The notes below the pieces were generated by a model. It saw only the letters and a list, made by a program, of their open reading frames with translations. It had not been told where the DNA came from and made no database searches. A stretch of DNA of 64,000 nucleotides from Desulfoprunum benzoelyticum (GTDB lineage: Bacteria > Desulfobacterota > Desulfobulbia > Desulfobulbales > Desulfocapsaceae), in NCBI RefSeq assembly GCF_014201505.1, contig NZ_JACHEO010000003.1:124001-188000 (forward strand). The letters are read 5' to 3'. How positions within the stretch are numbered: position 1 is the stretch's first letter; the number at the start of each line of letters is the position of its first letter. Of this stretch, positions 27,070 through 35,842 are shown in pieces. The position numbers and the translations under genes are program-made.

Positions 27070-27912
27070 ATGAATAGAACCCGTACGTTTTTCCTGATGG
27101 TATCGCTGACGATCCTCTTTGTGGTTATCGGTGGTGCTGTGGGAGGGGGCCGGGGAGCCTCGACGGCCTTTCTTGTCGCTGCCGCCATGAACTTTTTTTC
27201 ATACTGGTTCAGCGACAAAATGATCCTGAAACGCTACGCCGCCTCGGAAGTCGGGCCGGACGATCAGTCACGCCTGTACCGGATTGTCGCTGAATCGGCC
27301 AGAAAGGCAGGATTGCCGATGCCGAAGGTTTTCATTATCCCCGAACAGAGTCCCAACGCCTTTGCCACCGGCCGTAATCCGGAACATGCTGCCGTTGCCG
27401 CGACAGAAGGCATACTTGACCTGCTCGATGACGACGAGCTGTCGGCAGTCATGGCGCATGAACTGGCGCACGTCAAACACCGCGACATTCTCACGGGCAC
27501 TATCGCCGCAACGTTTGCCGGGGCTATCGCCATGCTCGGGCAGTTTGCCCGTTCCGGTGTCGGGAGTCAGAACCGGCGAGGCAATTCTCTGGGGACGATA
27601 CTGATCCTGATCGGCGCACCTCTGGGGGCCATGCTGATTCGCATGGCCGTTTCCCGTGTTCGGGAATACGCCGCAGATGAAGGGGGGGCTGAAATAAGCG
27701 GGAAACCTCTGGCGCTGGCAAGTGCCTTGGAAAAACTCCAGCGAGGGGTGCAGACGGTTCCCTTGACTCGAGGAAATCCAGCTCATTCTCATATGTTCAT
27801 CATAAATCCTTTCTTTGGCGGTTTACAAAGACTGTTCTCAACGCATCCGCCGGCGGAAGAACGAGTCAGGCGCTTGCGGCTTCTTGCCGACAAATATACG
27901 AGCCGGCCGTAA
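27070..27912 (+). CDS. htpX: HtpX-family zinc metalloprotease (M48)
   Basis: 280 residues. Two N-terminal membrane helices (about 6-45) precede a protease domain with the catalytic H-E-L-A-H motif (near residue 137), the later E-Y-A-A-D-E zinc ligand and the C-terminal T-H-P-P-A-E-E-R-V-R-R-L. HtpX degrades misfolded inner-membrane proteins alongside FtsH. Its last codon overlaps the next open frame by one base, but the better start of that gene is 130 bases downstream. Confidence 0.94.
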   Translation: MNRTRTFFLMVSLTILFVVIGGAVGGGRGASTAFLVAAAMNFFSYWFSDKMILKRYAASEVGPDDQSRLYRIVAESARKAGLPMPKVFIIPEQSPNAFATGRNPEHAAVAATEGILDLLDDDELSAVMAHELAHVKHRDILTGTIAATFAGAIAMLGQFARSGVGSQNRRGNSLGTILILIGAPLGAMLIRMAVSRVREYAADEGGAEISGKPLALASALEKLQRGVQTVPLTRGNPAHSHMFIINPFFGGLQRLFSTHPPAEERVRRLRLLADKYTSRP

Positions 27913-28040
27913 TGACCACCACGTCGGCAGTCGTACAGGCGGAGATCAAGACTGCCGAGAAAACGAAACAGACCGTAGACATCGAACCTGGCCTGCGGGC
28001 CGATTACATTCCAGCATTTCGAGAGAAAAGAGGAGGAAGC

Positions 28041-28529
28041 ATGGCGCAAAAATCGGATTTTTCTGCACAGGAATGGGAAATGCTGAGAGACACTCCTCTC
28101 GTGGTCGCCATAGCTGTGGCAGTGGCCGGGGGAAGCGGGTTGTTCGGCAGCCTCAAGGAAAGCATTGCACCTGCCAAAACCATAGTGGAGGCGTTGCAGG
28201 GGAACAACACCCTGCTGCGGGAAATCTGCAACCAGGAAGAAATGAAAACCGCGCAGGGCTCACTGCGGGAACAGTTCAAAGAGACCGAGTTCAGCGCTCT
28301 TCGCGAGAAATTACGGAGTACCGCCCTCAGCAAGGTGGGTTCAGCGTTGGACCTGCTGAAACAGAAGGCCGGAGATGAAGATCACAAGGCGTATCAAGAC
28401 TTTGTGACCAAAATTGCCACTCGCGTTGCTGAAGCCGCCAAAGAAGGTGGTTTTTTCGGTTTTGGGGGTGAACGTATCAGTGAGAATGAGCAGGCGTTGT
28501 TGAAAGACCTCAGCACCGCCCTCGGGTAG
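28041..28529 (+). CDS. Hypothetical helical protein
   Basis: 162 residues from the ATG at 28041, which follows a strong AGGAGG (28031-28036); the open frame reaches back to 27912 but without a comparable ribosome site. The sequence has a moderately hydrophobic segment (V-V-A-I-A-V-A-V-A-G-G-S-G-L-F-G) at ~20-36 and then charged helices. I do not recognise the family; the pattern A-V-A-G-G-S-G-L-F-G-S with K-E-S-I-x-P resembles small stress-associated hypothetical proteins. It lies between htpX and a DUF3597 gene on the same strand. Confidence 0.7.
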   Translation: MAQKSDFSAQEWEMLRDTPLVVAIAVAVAGGSGLFGSLKESIAPAKTIVEALQGNNTLLREICNQEEMKTAQGSLREQFKETEFSALREKLRSTALSKVGSALDLLKQKAGDEDHKAYQDFVTKIATRVAEAAKEGGFFGFGGERISENEQALLKDLSTALG

Positions 28530-28667
28530 CAACAAAACGAATTCACCACATCAGCGAAATAGTTTTTTACCGCCTATCGCAGCGTGATCGCTCTTTAATG
28601 GACACACGGTCCGGTCCATCAACTGCATCACACCATTTCGATCAACCCATCATCACAAGGAGGCACT

Positions 28668-29087
28668 ATGAGTATCTTCAGCACTATTCTCGCCAAACTC
28701 GGTTTCGGCAAAGAGGCCCAGGCCCAAGCTTCGGCCCCCTCGACTCCCGCCCCGACCAAGGCGCCTGCGGCGGCAGCGCCGGAACCCGCCGCCCCGACGG
28801 CCCCACCCGCCCCCGCCGCGATCAGCGTCGTCGACGTGGTGGCCAGGTTGGAGTCGATGGCCGCGGCCCACGGCGAAAAACTGAACTGGAAGACGTCAAT
28901 CGTCGATCTGCTGAAACTGCTTGGCCTGGACAGCAGCCTGGCGGCGCGAAAGGAACTGGCGGCCGAGCTCGGCTGTCCGGCGGAGAAGATGGGCGACTCG
29001 GCCCAGATGAACATGTGGCTGCACAAGACCGTGCTGAAAAAACTGGCCGAAAACGGCGGCAACATCCCGGCAGACCTGCTGGACTGA
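28668..29087 (+). CDS. DUF3597 family protein
   Basis: 139 residues in two parts: an N-terminal amphipathic start (M-S-I-F-S-T-I-L-A-K-L-G-F-G) with an Ala/Pro-rich linker to about residue 48, then a compact C-terminal domain (V-D-V-V-A-R-L-E-S-M-A, L-N-W-K-T-S-I-V-D-L-L-K-L-L-G-L-D-S-S) typical of DUF3597. Members are small cytoplasmic proteins of unknown role. AGGAGG precedes the ATG. Confidence 0.88.
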   Translation: MSIFSTILAKLGFGKEAQAQASAPSTPAPTKAPAAAAPEPAAPTAPPAPAAISVVDVVARLESMAAAHGEKLNWKTSIVDLLKLLGLDSSLAARKELAAELGCPAEKMGDSAQMNMWLHKTVLKKLAENGGNIPADLLD

Positions 29088-29136
29088 GCCCGCCTGGCCG
29101 GCAGACCCTGCTCCGGCTGAAGATGGTTTTTACAGA

Positions 29137-29165
29137 GGAGGCGGATCCCGAGTGGATCAGCCTCC
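29137..29165. terminator. Bidirectional hairpin between convergent genes
   Basis: A stem of GGAGGC-g-GATCC (29137-29148) with GGATC-a-GCCTCC (29154-29165), one mismatch and a 5-base loop. It sits between the convergent DUF3597 and DUF533 genes, where a shared terminator is expected. There is no long T-run on either side. Confidence 0.45.
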
Positions 29166-29203
29166 TTCCCTTGACGTCAATACACCCTAACAGGCAGTCC
29201 GTA

Positions 29204-29980
29204 TCAGGCAGTCTGTACTCCGAGACTGCCTTCAATATAACGCACCGTCTCATCATTGAGCCCCAAGCCGGCGGCCAGGTTCTGCATGTATGCAATCTCC
29301 TGCGGCGTATTGACTTCAATCGCCAGAAGTGATGCGGCATAGATCTGCGCCCCCAGGTCGCTCCTTCCGGCCGCGGAGGCGACAATGCCGTCCAGGTCCA
29401 TCGGCTTTGTCGATTCCGTCATGAAAAATTCCCGTTCCGCCTGATCAAGACCGTCTTCCGCAAGTTTGCCGACAATCTTCTGCAGTTCCACCTGATCAAT
29501 CGCCCCATCGGCCTTGGCGGCATTGATCATCGCCCGGACAATGACATTGGCGTCGTCTTCCAGTTCCTGCTCCTGTTCAAGGGTTTCGGCGCCAAGCAGG
29601 GCCCGCGGCGGTTGCGCTGGCTGCTGGCCGGCCTGCTTGAGCGCGGAAAAGGCAAGGGAGGCGAGCATCGCCAAGGCCCCGCCGCCGATGGCGCCTCTGG
29701 CCGAGCCGCGCCCGCCGCCGAGCAGCGCCCCGCCCAGGGCTCCAAGGCCACCGAGCGCCGCCTTGTTGCCGCCCAGGCCGCCCAGCACTTCGTTCAGCAT
29801 CCCGCCGAGGCCGGCGCCGCCGGCACTTTGACCACCGCTCATCATCTTGCCGAGACTGCCGACGATGTCACCAAGCGAACCGGCGCCCCCTGCCCCGAAG
29901 GCATTGGACATCCGCGTACTGCTTGAATTCGATAAACCATTCTGTACCAACGCCCCTAAAATATCGCTGAACCCGGCCAT
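29204..29980 (-). CDS. DUF533/TerB-like protein (YebE-type)
   Basis: 258 residues from the ATG at 29978-29980 with GGGGGAAAT upstream; longer in-frame starts run into the promoter region. A Gly-rich N-terminal half (~25-105, many G-G-x-G-x-G) is followed by a helical TerB-like domain (~140-258) with N-A-A-K-A-D-G-A-I-D-Q-V-E and A-A-S-L-L-A-I-E-V-N-T-P-Q-E. E. coli YebE is the closest well-known relative in architecture. The role is unknown; relatives respond to envelope stress. Confidence 0.85.
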   Translation of the reverse strand: MAGFSDILGALVQNGLSNSSSTRMSNAFGAGGAGSLGDIVGSLGKMMSGGQSAGGAGLGGMLNEVLGGLGGNKAALGGLGALGGALLGGGRGSARGAIGGGALAMLASLAFSALKQAGQQPAQPPRALLGAETLEQEQELEDDANVIVRAMINAAKADGAIDQVELQKIVGKLAEDGLDQAEREFFMTESTKPMDLDGIVASAAGRSDLGAQIYAASLLAIEVNTPQEIAYMQNLAAGLGLNDETVRYIEGSLGVQTA

Positions 29981-30582
29981 AATTTCCCCCATAATAATGT
30001 ATTGTATTGATGCGTTATCACTTGGCGTTCCGCAGGTACACGCCGCTGAAAACAGGTACATTCGCACCATTGCATCTTCCATCATATACGATATGAAGGG
30101 GAAAATCCAAATCGATCGCCCCTCGCGCCTTGCACATCCGGGCAAAGTCGTCTCCGTCGCATTCCGCTCTCCGCTTTTGCCGGATCGTGGCAAGATCTTT
30201 TGCCCAACGGTATCCGGAATCAGATAGCCTCCGCGTCGGTCCTCCGGAGGCGATCTCAATCGATCACTTCCGCGACTGTGCGGACAATGCGTTTTGTGCG
30301 CGACCGCCTGACGATCTCATTGCCAAAGATCATGATACCGGGTAGTCTCAGCAGAATTTCGGGCTACCTCCCCGGGGGACATGGGCTGCACTTGGGCATT
30401 GATGAAGGCAGTTCCTCCTCATCCCGCCTTTCAACCCGCAGCGGAGACTTGAATGCAGCTGACCGCACCCGGTAGTGGCGACCGAGATCCGCTATTAATA
30501 GAAGATACACGTCGACCAGCGGCGCAAGGTCTCGACATCGACCGTAACATGACCCGCATCGACCGGGTGGAAGAGGAGTGAG
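29981..30582. other. Divergent intergenic region
   Basis: About 600 bases between the DUF533 gene and the SDR/DUF2867 gene. No credible ORF. One short hairpin (GCCTCCG 30227-30233 with CGGAGGC 30245-30251) is present. Promoters for both genes must lie here but I cannot place them. Confidence 0.35.
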
Positions 30583-32079
30583 ATGGAACACGATACCAGA
30601 CCGGTACTGGTGCTGGGGGCCACCGGCTATGTCGGCGGTCGCCTCCTCCCCCTGCTGCTCGAGCGCGGCTGGAAGGTGCGCGCGGCCGGACGCTCCGATC
30701 GCAAGATCCAGGGACGGCCCTGGGGCGGCCATCCCAACCTGGAGGTCGTCGTGGCCGACGCCCTCGACACCGCGGTGCTCACCGAGGCCATGCGCGGCTG
30801 CCAGGCGGTGTTCTACCTCATCCAGTCGGTGAGGCCAGGAGAACAGGATTTCGCCACCCTGGACCGGCGCATCGCCTACTCCACGGTTCACGCCGCCCGC
30901 GCGGCAGGGGTGGACCGGATCATCTATTTAACCGGTCTCGGCAACCCGACGCATCTCTCAAATCAGCTGCGCTCGCGCTACGAGGTCGGAGAAATCCTGG
31001 CCCTGGGCGGCGCCAGGGTGACCCAGCTGCGGGCGCCCCTGGTCTTGGGCTCGGGCGGCGCCTGTTTCGAGATGATCCAGGCCTTCTGCGGCTATCTGCG
31101 GATCATGATCGCCCCGCGGTGGATGGACACCAGGTGCCAGCCCATCGCCATCGCCAACGTGATAGAGTACCTGGCCGGCTGCCTGGACCACCCGGAAACC
31201 GCCGGGGAGGTGTATGAGATCGGCGGTCCGGACATCCTTACCTGGCGCGAACTGTTCCACATCTATGCCGAGGAGGCCGGGCTGCCGCGCCGCCTCGTCC
31301 TGGTCCTGCCCCTGCGCATCCTCCGGATCTCGATCTGGTGGATGAACCTGGTCACCCCGGTGTCGGTCGCCCTCATCCGGCCACTGGTGGAGCGGATGCG
31401 CGATGAAATCCTCTGCAGCGACGACCGTATCCGCAGGATTATGCCGCAGCGGCTCCTGTCCTGCCGCGAGGCCATCGTCAAGGCCCTGTCGGAGTTCTAT
31501 CGCCAGGAGGTGGCCTCCAGCTGCTTCGATGCCGGCTCCACCCTCCTGCCAGGGTGGGCCGGGGGGCAAGCCCAACCCGAGACCAGGGTCTACTGCGACA
31601 CCTTCTCCATCACCCTCGACGGCCCGCCGGAACTTGCCTGGAACGTGGTCAAACGCATCGGTGGCGACACCGGCTGGTATTTCGGCACCTTCCTCTGGCA
31701 GCTGCGCGGCTTCGTCGATGAACTGCTGGGCGGCCCCGGCCTGTCGCGCGGCCGCCGGCACGTCGACTCGGTGGCCATGGGCGATCACCTCGATTTCTGG
31801 CGGGTGGTGGCGGTGGAGGAACACGCCCGTCTCCTGCTGCGGGCCGAGATGCTGGCACCGGGCGAGGCCCTGCTTGACTTCCGCATCCGGTCGCTTCCCG
31901 ACGGCTCCACCGAGCTGCGGATGACCCCGAGCTTCGAACCTCGGGGGATCTGCGGCAGGATCTACTGGTGGATCATCGCTCCGTCCCACTCCCTGATGTT
32001 CCGGCCCATGCTCCGGCAGATGGCCAAAGCCGCAGGCGTGCGTGTCCTGAGCGGCCCGTCCTGCGTCGCCGAGGGTTGA
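30583..32079 (+). CDS. NAD(P)-binding SDR-like protein with C-terminal DUF2867 domain
   Basis: 498 residues. The N terminus has a Rossmann nucleotide-binding motif V-L-G-A-T-G-Y-V-G-G-R-L (9-20) and an extended/atypical SDR domain to about residue 300, similar to YbjT/NmrA-like proteins. Residues ~335-490 form a DUF2867 domain of the START/SRPBCC-like type (W-Y-F-G-T-F-L-W-Q-L-R-G-F-V-D, then D-F-W-R-V-V-x-V-E). This two-domain protein is common in Gram-negative bacteria; a reductase acting on a hydrophobic ligand is possible but unproven. Confidence 0.88.
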   Translation: MEHDTRPVLVLGATGYVGGRLLPLLLERGWKVRAAGRSDRKIQGRPWGGHPNLEVVVADALDTAVLTEAMRGCQAVFYLIQSVRPGEQDFATLDRRIAYSTVHAARAAGVDRIIYLTGLGNPTHLSNQLRSRYEVGEILALGGARVTQLRAPLVLGSGGACFEMIQAFCGYLRIMIAPRWMDTRCQPIAIANVIEYLAGCLDHPETAGEVYEIGGPDILTWRELFHIYAEEAGLPRRLVLVLPLRILRISIWWMNLVTPVSVALIRPLVERMRDEILCSDDRIRRIMPQRLLSCREAIVKALSEFYRQEVASSCFDAGSTLLPGWAGGQAQPETRVYCDTFSITLDGPPELAWNVVKRIGGDTGWYFGTFLWQLRGFVDELLGGPGLSRGRRHVDSVAMGDHLDFWRVVAVEEHARLLLRAEMLAPGEALLDFRIRSLPDGSTELRMTPSFEPRGICGRIYWWIIAPSHSLMFRPMLRQMAKAAGVRVLSGPSCVAEG

Positions 32080-32335
32080 ACCCGGCGCTGCCGTCCGGCG
32101 GTTCACAGCAACCGCTCACGCCCCGGTTTTTTTCTGCGGCGCCCACAGGGTCTCGGCCAGAGAGACCCGGCGGAGGACGGATCGCATCCTCCTGCCTGTC
32201 AATGAATACGAACGATGCAAGAGCGGGAAAAAATTGGAGACCTGGCTGGGGGGAAAACTGGAGGACAGAGACAACGGCTGTTGCCCATCCTCCCCGTTGT
32301 TGCACACAAAATCCTGACAGTCGAAACCCCTGTTC

Positions 32336-32566
32336 CTATCGACCGGAATCCACTATTTCAATCAAGGCCTTTTTGGCTCGATCCAACATCCAGTTGACGT
32401 TTGGCCCGTCGGCAATGGACGAGGCAAAATACTCCTTGCCATCCTTGTGCGTGCCGATGATGACAACTTCTTCAAGCTCGCCGATTGCAGCCTCCAGTAC
32501 CTGGTCGACAGAGACTTCAGGACTCGTTATCCCGTTGACGATTACAAATTTGTCGCCCATCGCCAT
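32336..32566 (-). CDS. Small hypothetical protein
   Basis: 76 residues, acidic (K-F-V-I-V-N-G-I-T-S-P-E-V-S, E-L-E-E-V-V-I-I-G-T-H-K-D-G, D-R-A-K-K-A-L-I-E-I-V). It looks like a compact alpha/beta fold; no family is recognised. The alternative start at 32560 (M-G-D-K-F) is equally possible. Codon usage and composition look like a real gene. It stands alone downstream of the convergent SDR gene. Confidence 0.65.
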   Translation of the reverse strand: MAMGDKFVIVNGITSPEVSVDQVLEAAIGELEEVVIIGTHKDGKEYFASSIADGPNVNWMLDRAKKALIEIVDSGR

Positions 32567-33035
32567 TCTCTCTTTGTCCTGCCGCCCGCAGAACTATAAG
32601 TGAACGCCATCCATCTCCGTGCGCATCCCGGCGGTTCCTGCACCCTCCTGCGCAACCGCCCAATCAGGCATACCTTCATCTGTTTATGGGCCGTTACGAA
32701 ATAACGATGACATCTTCACACATTTCGTTACGGCCCCTTATGCCGGTATCGACACTGCACCGTTACGGTTATTTTCATACAACGGCTCTTCGGATCAACC
32801 CGCAGATTCTCCGATTTCCCTTGAATGATTCCGGAATACCGCGGAGCCGAGTTCAATTATCATACATAACGATCAGCAGTGTACATCGTTACACCTTGGA
32901 GAAATTATTTCACTGGCAGCCAAGGCAGGTCATCGGCAAAATCCCGCTTTGTGGCAAGGTCACCGATACGAATGAGGCCGCCCCAATTCCTGCCACGCCC
33001 TACCGTCGTTCCAGATTGATCGCGCCGATCGGGGT
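32567..33035. other. Intergenic region with repeated CGTTAC motifs
   Basis: Roughly 470 AT-richer bases between the small protein and the cytochrome gene's 3' end. It holds a near-perfect inverted repeat (32688-32736) and several further CGTTAC/GTAACG-like hexamers (for example near 32760, 32871 and 32887). No ORF is credible. Confidence 0.45.
32688..32736. repeat. 15-bp inverted repeat with 19-base spacer
   Basis: Left arm GGGCCGTTACGAAAT (32688-32702) pairs with right arm ATTTCGTTACGGCCC (32722-32736) at 14 of 15 positions. It could be a terminator-like structure or a binding site; the embedded CGTTAC hexamer recurs nearby. Confidence 0.6.
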
Positions 33036-35420
33036 TCACTGTTCACCCCCCTGCAGGGAATACAGTTTCCTGCTTATTCCATGATAAATTTTGGCGGCAT
33101 ACATAGCCATCAACACAAAGGCCGCCACAGTGTGAACCAGAGAACAGATATACAGGATTTCAGGAGTCAGCTGTTTTCTGAAAATCATACCCGCTCCGGT
33201 CAGAACCATCATCGTTATCAGGACTTTGCCGCCGGAAACCCCAAAATGGCAGATCGCTGTATTCATCTTCGGGAAGAACAGCCGGCGAATGACTGTACAT
33301 CCCAGGATCGAGGCGACGAAGACGATCCCGCCGTTCCAGTGCAGCGTCATCGCTGTTTCCGGCGAGGCGAAAAATATCTGAATCAGGTTGATCTTGTTGA
33401 AGAAAAAGAACAGTCCCGTGCAGGCGAGAAACAGGAACCCGACATTGCGCACCAACAGCAGCAGGGCCACCACAGGGAGCATTCCGCTCGGAGACAACCG
33501 ATCCAGAGTCGGCATCGGCATGACCTTCGCCCGACTTTCCCGGAACAGGATCAACGTGAAAACGGCGGCGAACAGCAGAGGTATGAGATATCTTTTGGCG
33601 GCATTGTACTTGTGCAGCTGATCAAGGTAGTACACACGGGAATCCTCATCAACGAAGAATCTGGCCATCAGCTTCTGTTTGCCCTCCTCGTGTTTGCCGT
33701 TCAGCCAGCTGGCGAAAATCGCCGCCCTTTCGGCATGACAATCGGCACAGCCTTTCGAACCCAAAGCCATCCCGGTCGGGGCGACATTATGGCTTATGTT
33801 GAAATTGTTCAGCTCCGCCGCCCAGGAGGTATCCTTCTCCATGGTGAGCTTGCCGGCTGTGTCGAGGTGGTAGACCACCCCATCACGGTGGTAACAGGGA
33901 AGCACCCGTTGAAAACGCGGATTGTCCTTCAGCGTTGCCGCAAGGGCATTGAGCATGACCGTAATCTCACCCGTCGTACTGATCAGGGGTTCTGAAAGCG
34001 CCTCCTGCTTGAATTGTGCAGAAACGGTTTTGTACGCCTTTTCCAATTCCCTGGCAAAGAGGGGGACATATACACCGTCAACCTCCTTGCTGGTGAACAG
34101 GTTGGGTCTGAAGGCATTGACCGGATACAGTTTCCGGTCCAGCCCCATGCTCACCTCGGGGAACCAGATCAGTTCACCGCCGACCTTCTTCGCTCCGCTC
34201 CTCGGATACAACCTGACCTTGCCGGTGGAGATATCGAGACCGAAGGCCGAGGAGCGTCCGAGCTGCGGGATATGGCACACCTCGCAGCCCAGTTTTTCCA
34301 GGTGGTTCGGGCGGACCTTGCGGTGCTCCGGCTTCGGCGCCCCCATATACCCCGCCTCGTGGCACTGTTTGCAGGTCCGCATGGTGCCGTCGAGATCGTC
34401 ACGGACCGTCGACAGATTTTCATTGCCTTTAGCCAATTGGTGTTCCTTGTTGCCGGGATGGCAATGACTGCACTTGATATTTCTGGCATTGTGAATGTCA
34501 TGATTGCCGTGGTCATTCCAGGAAAATCCCCTCTTGAGCATGTCCGCCGGCCCGTGGCAGAACAGACAGTTTCCCGAGTTGGGTTCAGCCTCCAGGCTGA
34601 AAACGATTTTCCCGTCATCGTTAAAAAACCGTTTGTTATAGACGACTTTTGGTGTCTCCCCGGCCTGGACCGAGCCATTGACCAGACCGACACCGGAACC
34701 GGCAACGATCGCCCACTGGTAGTTCAGCATATCGAGATTTTTCACTCGCTCCTTGAAAGAATAGCCGGGCAGGTGGCAGATCAGGCAGTCTGCCTCGACA
34801 ACTCCCGATCTATCCCATTTGCTCTGAAAATAGTCGCCGTCAAACGATGCCGCCAGTTCCGGGTTCTGCCGCAATCGCTCGTCGTAGCGGAAACCGTCGC
34901 GGTCATACTCCATTCCGCCGCCGCCGGGGTGACAGCCGCCACAACCGGGTTTGCCGACATCGGGGCTGGCGCCGGCAGTGACCCAGCTGAACGAGGTAAG
35001 GTCGATCTGCTCGGCGAAGCCGTTGTTTTTTTTCGCCAACTGGCGAAACGACGGCGGTCAGTGCTTGCCCATCATCCCGTCCGACAGCACCCACGGCATT
35101 TTCTTGTCATAGGTATCGCTGATCTTCTCCCAACCCTGCTGAAAATGAAACCCTTTCGTAATCAGGTCGTAATCGTGACATGCCCCGCATGTTTTGCGGC
35201 TGCTGAACGGTTGATCGGCATTTTCTCCGGTCAATGGGTTGATGACATCCCCCTGGCTGTTGCGGAGGAAAAACGACCCGCACGTCTTGGACCCGGCAAG
35301 CACAAGCCCCGCATTCACTCCTCCAAGACAACATACGGCAATTATGGCGACCCCTATTGTTAAGAAGGTTTTTTTGATATCATTGACTTGAGAGTGGCTG
35401 GCAGCGACAGGTTTTCCCAT
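33036..35420 (-). CDS. Membrane-attached octahaem c-type cytochrome, predicted selenoprotein (in-frame UGA at 35058-35060)
   Basis: Two frames, 35420-35061 and 35057-33036, are in the same register and separated only by TGA at 35058-35060. Read as selenocysteine (residue 121) they give one 794-residue protein: G-M-M-G-K-H-U-P-P-S-F-R-Q-L. A SECIS-like hairpin follows (35019-35055). The start at 35420 has GAGGGG upstream. An N-terminal membrane helix (~18-40) exports the domain; eight C-x-x-C-H motifs bind c haems (C-G-A-C-H before the Sec; C-G-G-C-H, C-L-I-C-H, C-L-F-C-H, C-S-H-C-H, C-K-Q-C-H, C-E-V-C-H, C-A-D-C-H after). The last ~200 residues have five membrane helices with several His, as in b-type quinol-interacting subunits. 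Probable role: electron transfer between the quinone pool and a periplasmic partner. Automated annotation will likely split it at the UGA. Confidence 0.85.
35019..35055 (-). promoter_or_regulatory. Candidate bacterial SECIS element
   Basis: On the mRNA, nine bases after the UGA starts the stem UUUCGCC-AGUU-GGCGAAA (7 bp, 4-base loop containing G and U). A lower stem GCCGU/ACGGC closes the structure after an asymmetric A-rich internal loop. The apical loop begins 17 bases after the UGA, within the spacing known for bacterial SECIS hairpins read by SelB. Confidence 0.7.
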
Positions 35421-35842
35421 GATACACCCCTCTTCAGTATGGTTTTGAATCAACAGGAAAATTTTCGACTACCGGGGGAAATGTCTGCAATACCGATTTG
35501 CCAGACCATTTCGATGCTCTTTCTCATCCCCAATAGTCTGCAGGGAGGGTACGGCTCCTTCCCGGTCATCGCCGGCACTTCGTTACATCGGCGTGGGACC
35601 TCGAAGGTCTCGAACTTGATGTCTTCAAAGAACATGCCAATAGGACCTGTTGCCGCCTCTGCTTCATTTTACACATGTTTCCTGCTAGTTAGATCTAAAG
35701 GATTCATGATCGGGCAACCGATGCCCCACGCATGGAGTGTGTCATGATGCACGTCAGGCAATGGCACAGGAGTGGGTAGTGGCACACTTTTCCGCCGCTC
35801 CCGCCATTCCGGAAATCAAACCCTTTGCTTCAGGGGTGTCCG
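35421..35842. other. Divergent intergenic region, cytochrome / histidine kinase
   Basis: About 420 bases separating the cytochrome and the sensor kinase, which are transcribed away from each other. Two direct TGGCACA copies lie at 35762-35768 and 35780-35786, 18 bases apart, upstream of the kinase. They match half of the GGCACA-N4-TGTGCC dyad found upstream of the sigma-54 promoter at 40163. They do not have correct -12 elements, so I read them as possible activator sites rather than promoters. Confidence 0.4.

Noticed and set aside
35762-35795. TGGCACA motifs upstream of the kinase considered as sigma-54 promoters
   Set aside because: Neither copy has a GC at the required ten-base distance from its GG; the nearest GC is one base too far and the -12 element is otherwise poor.
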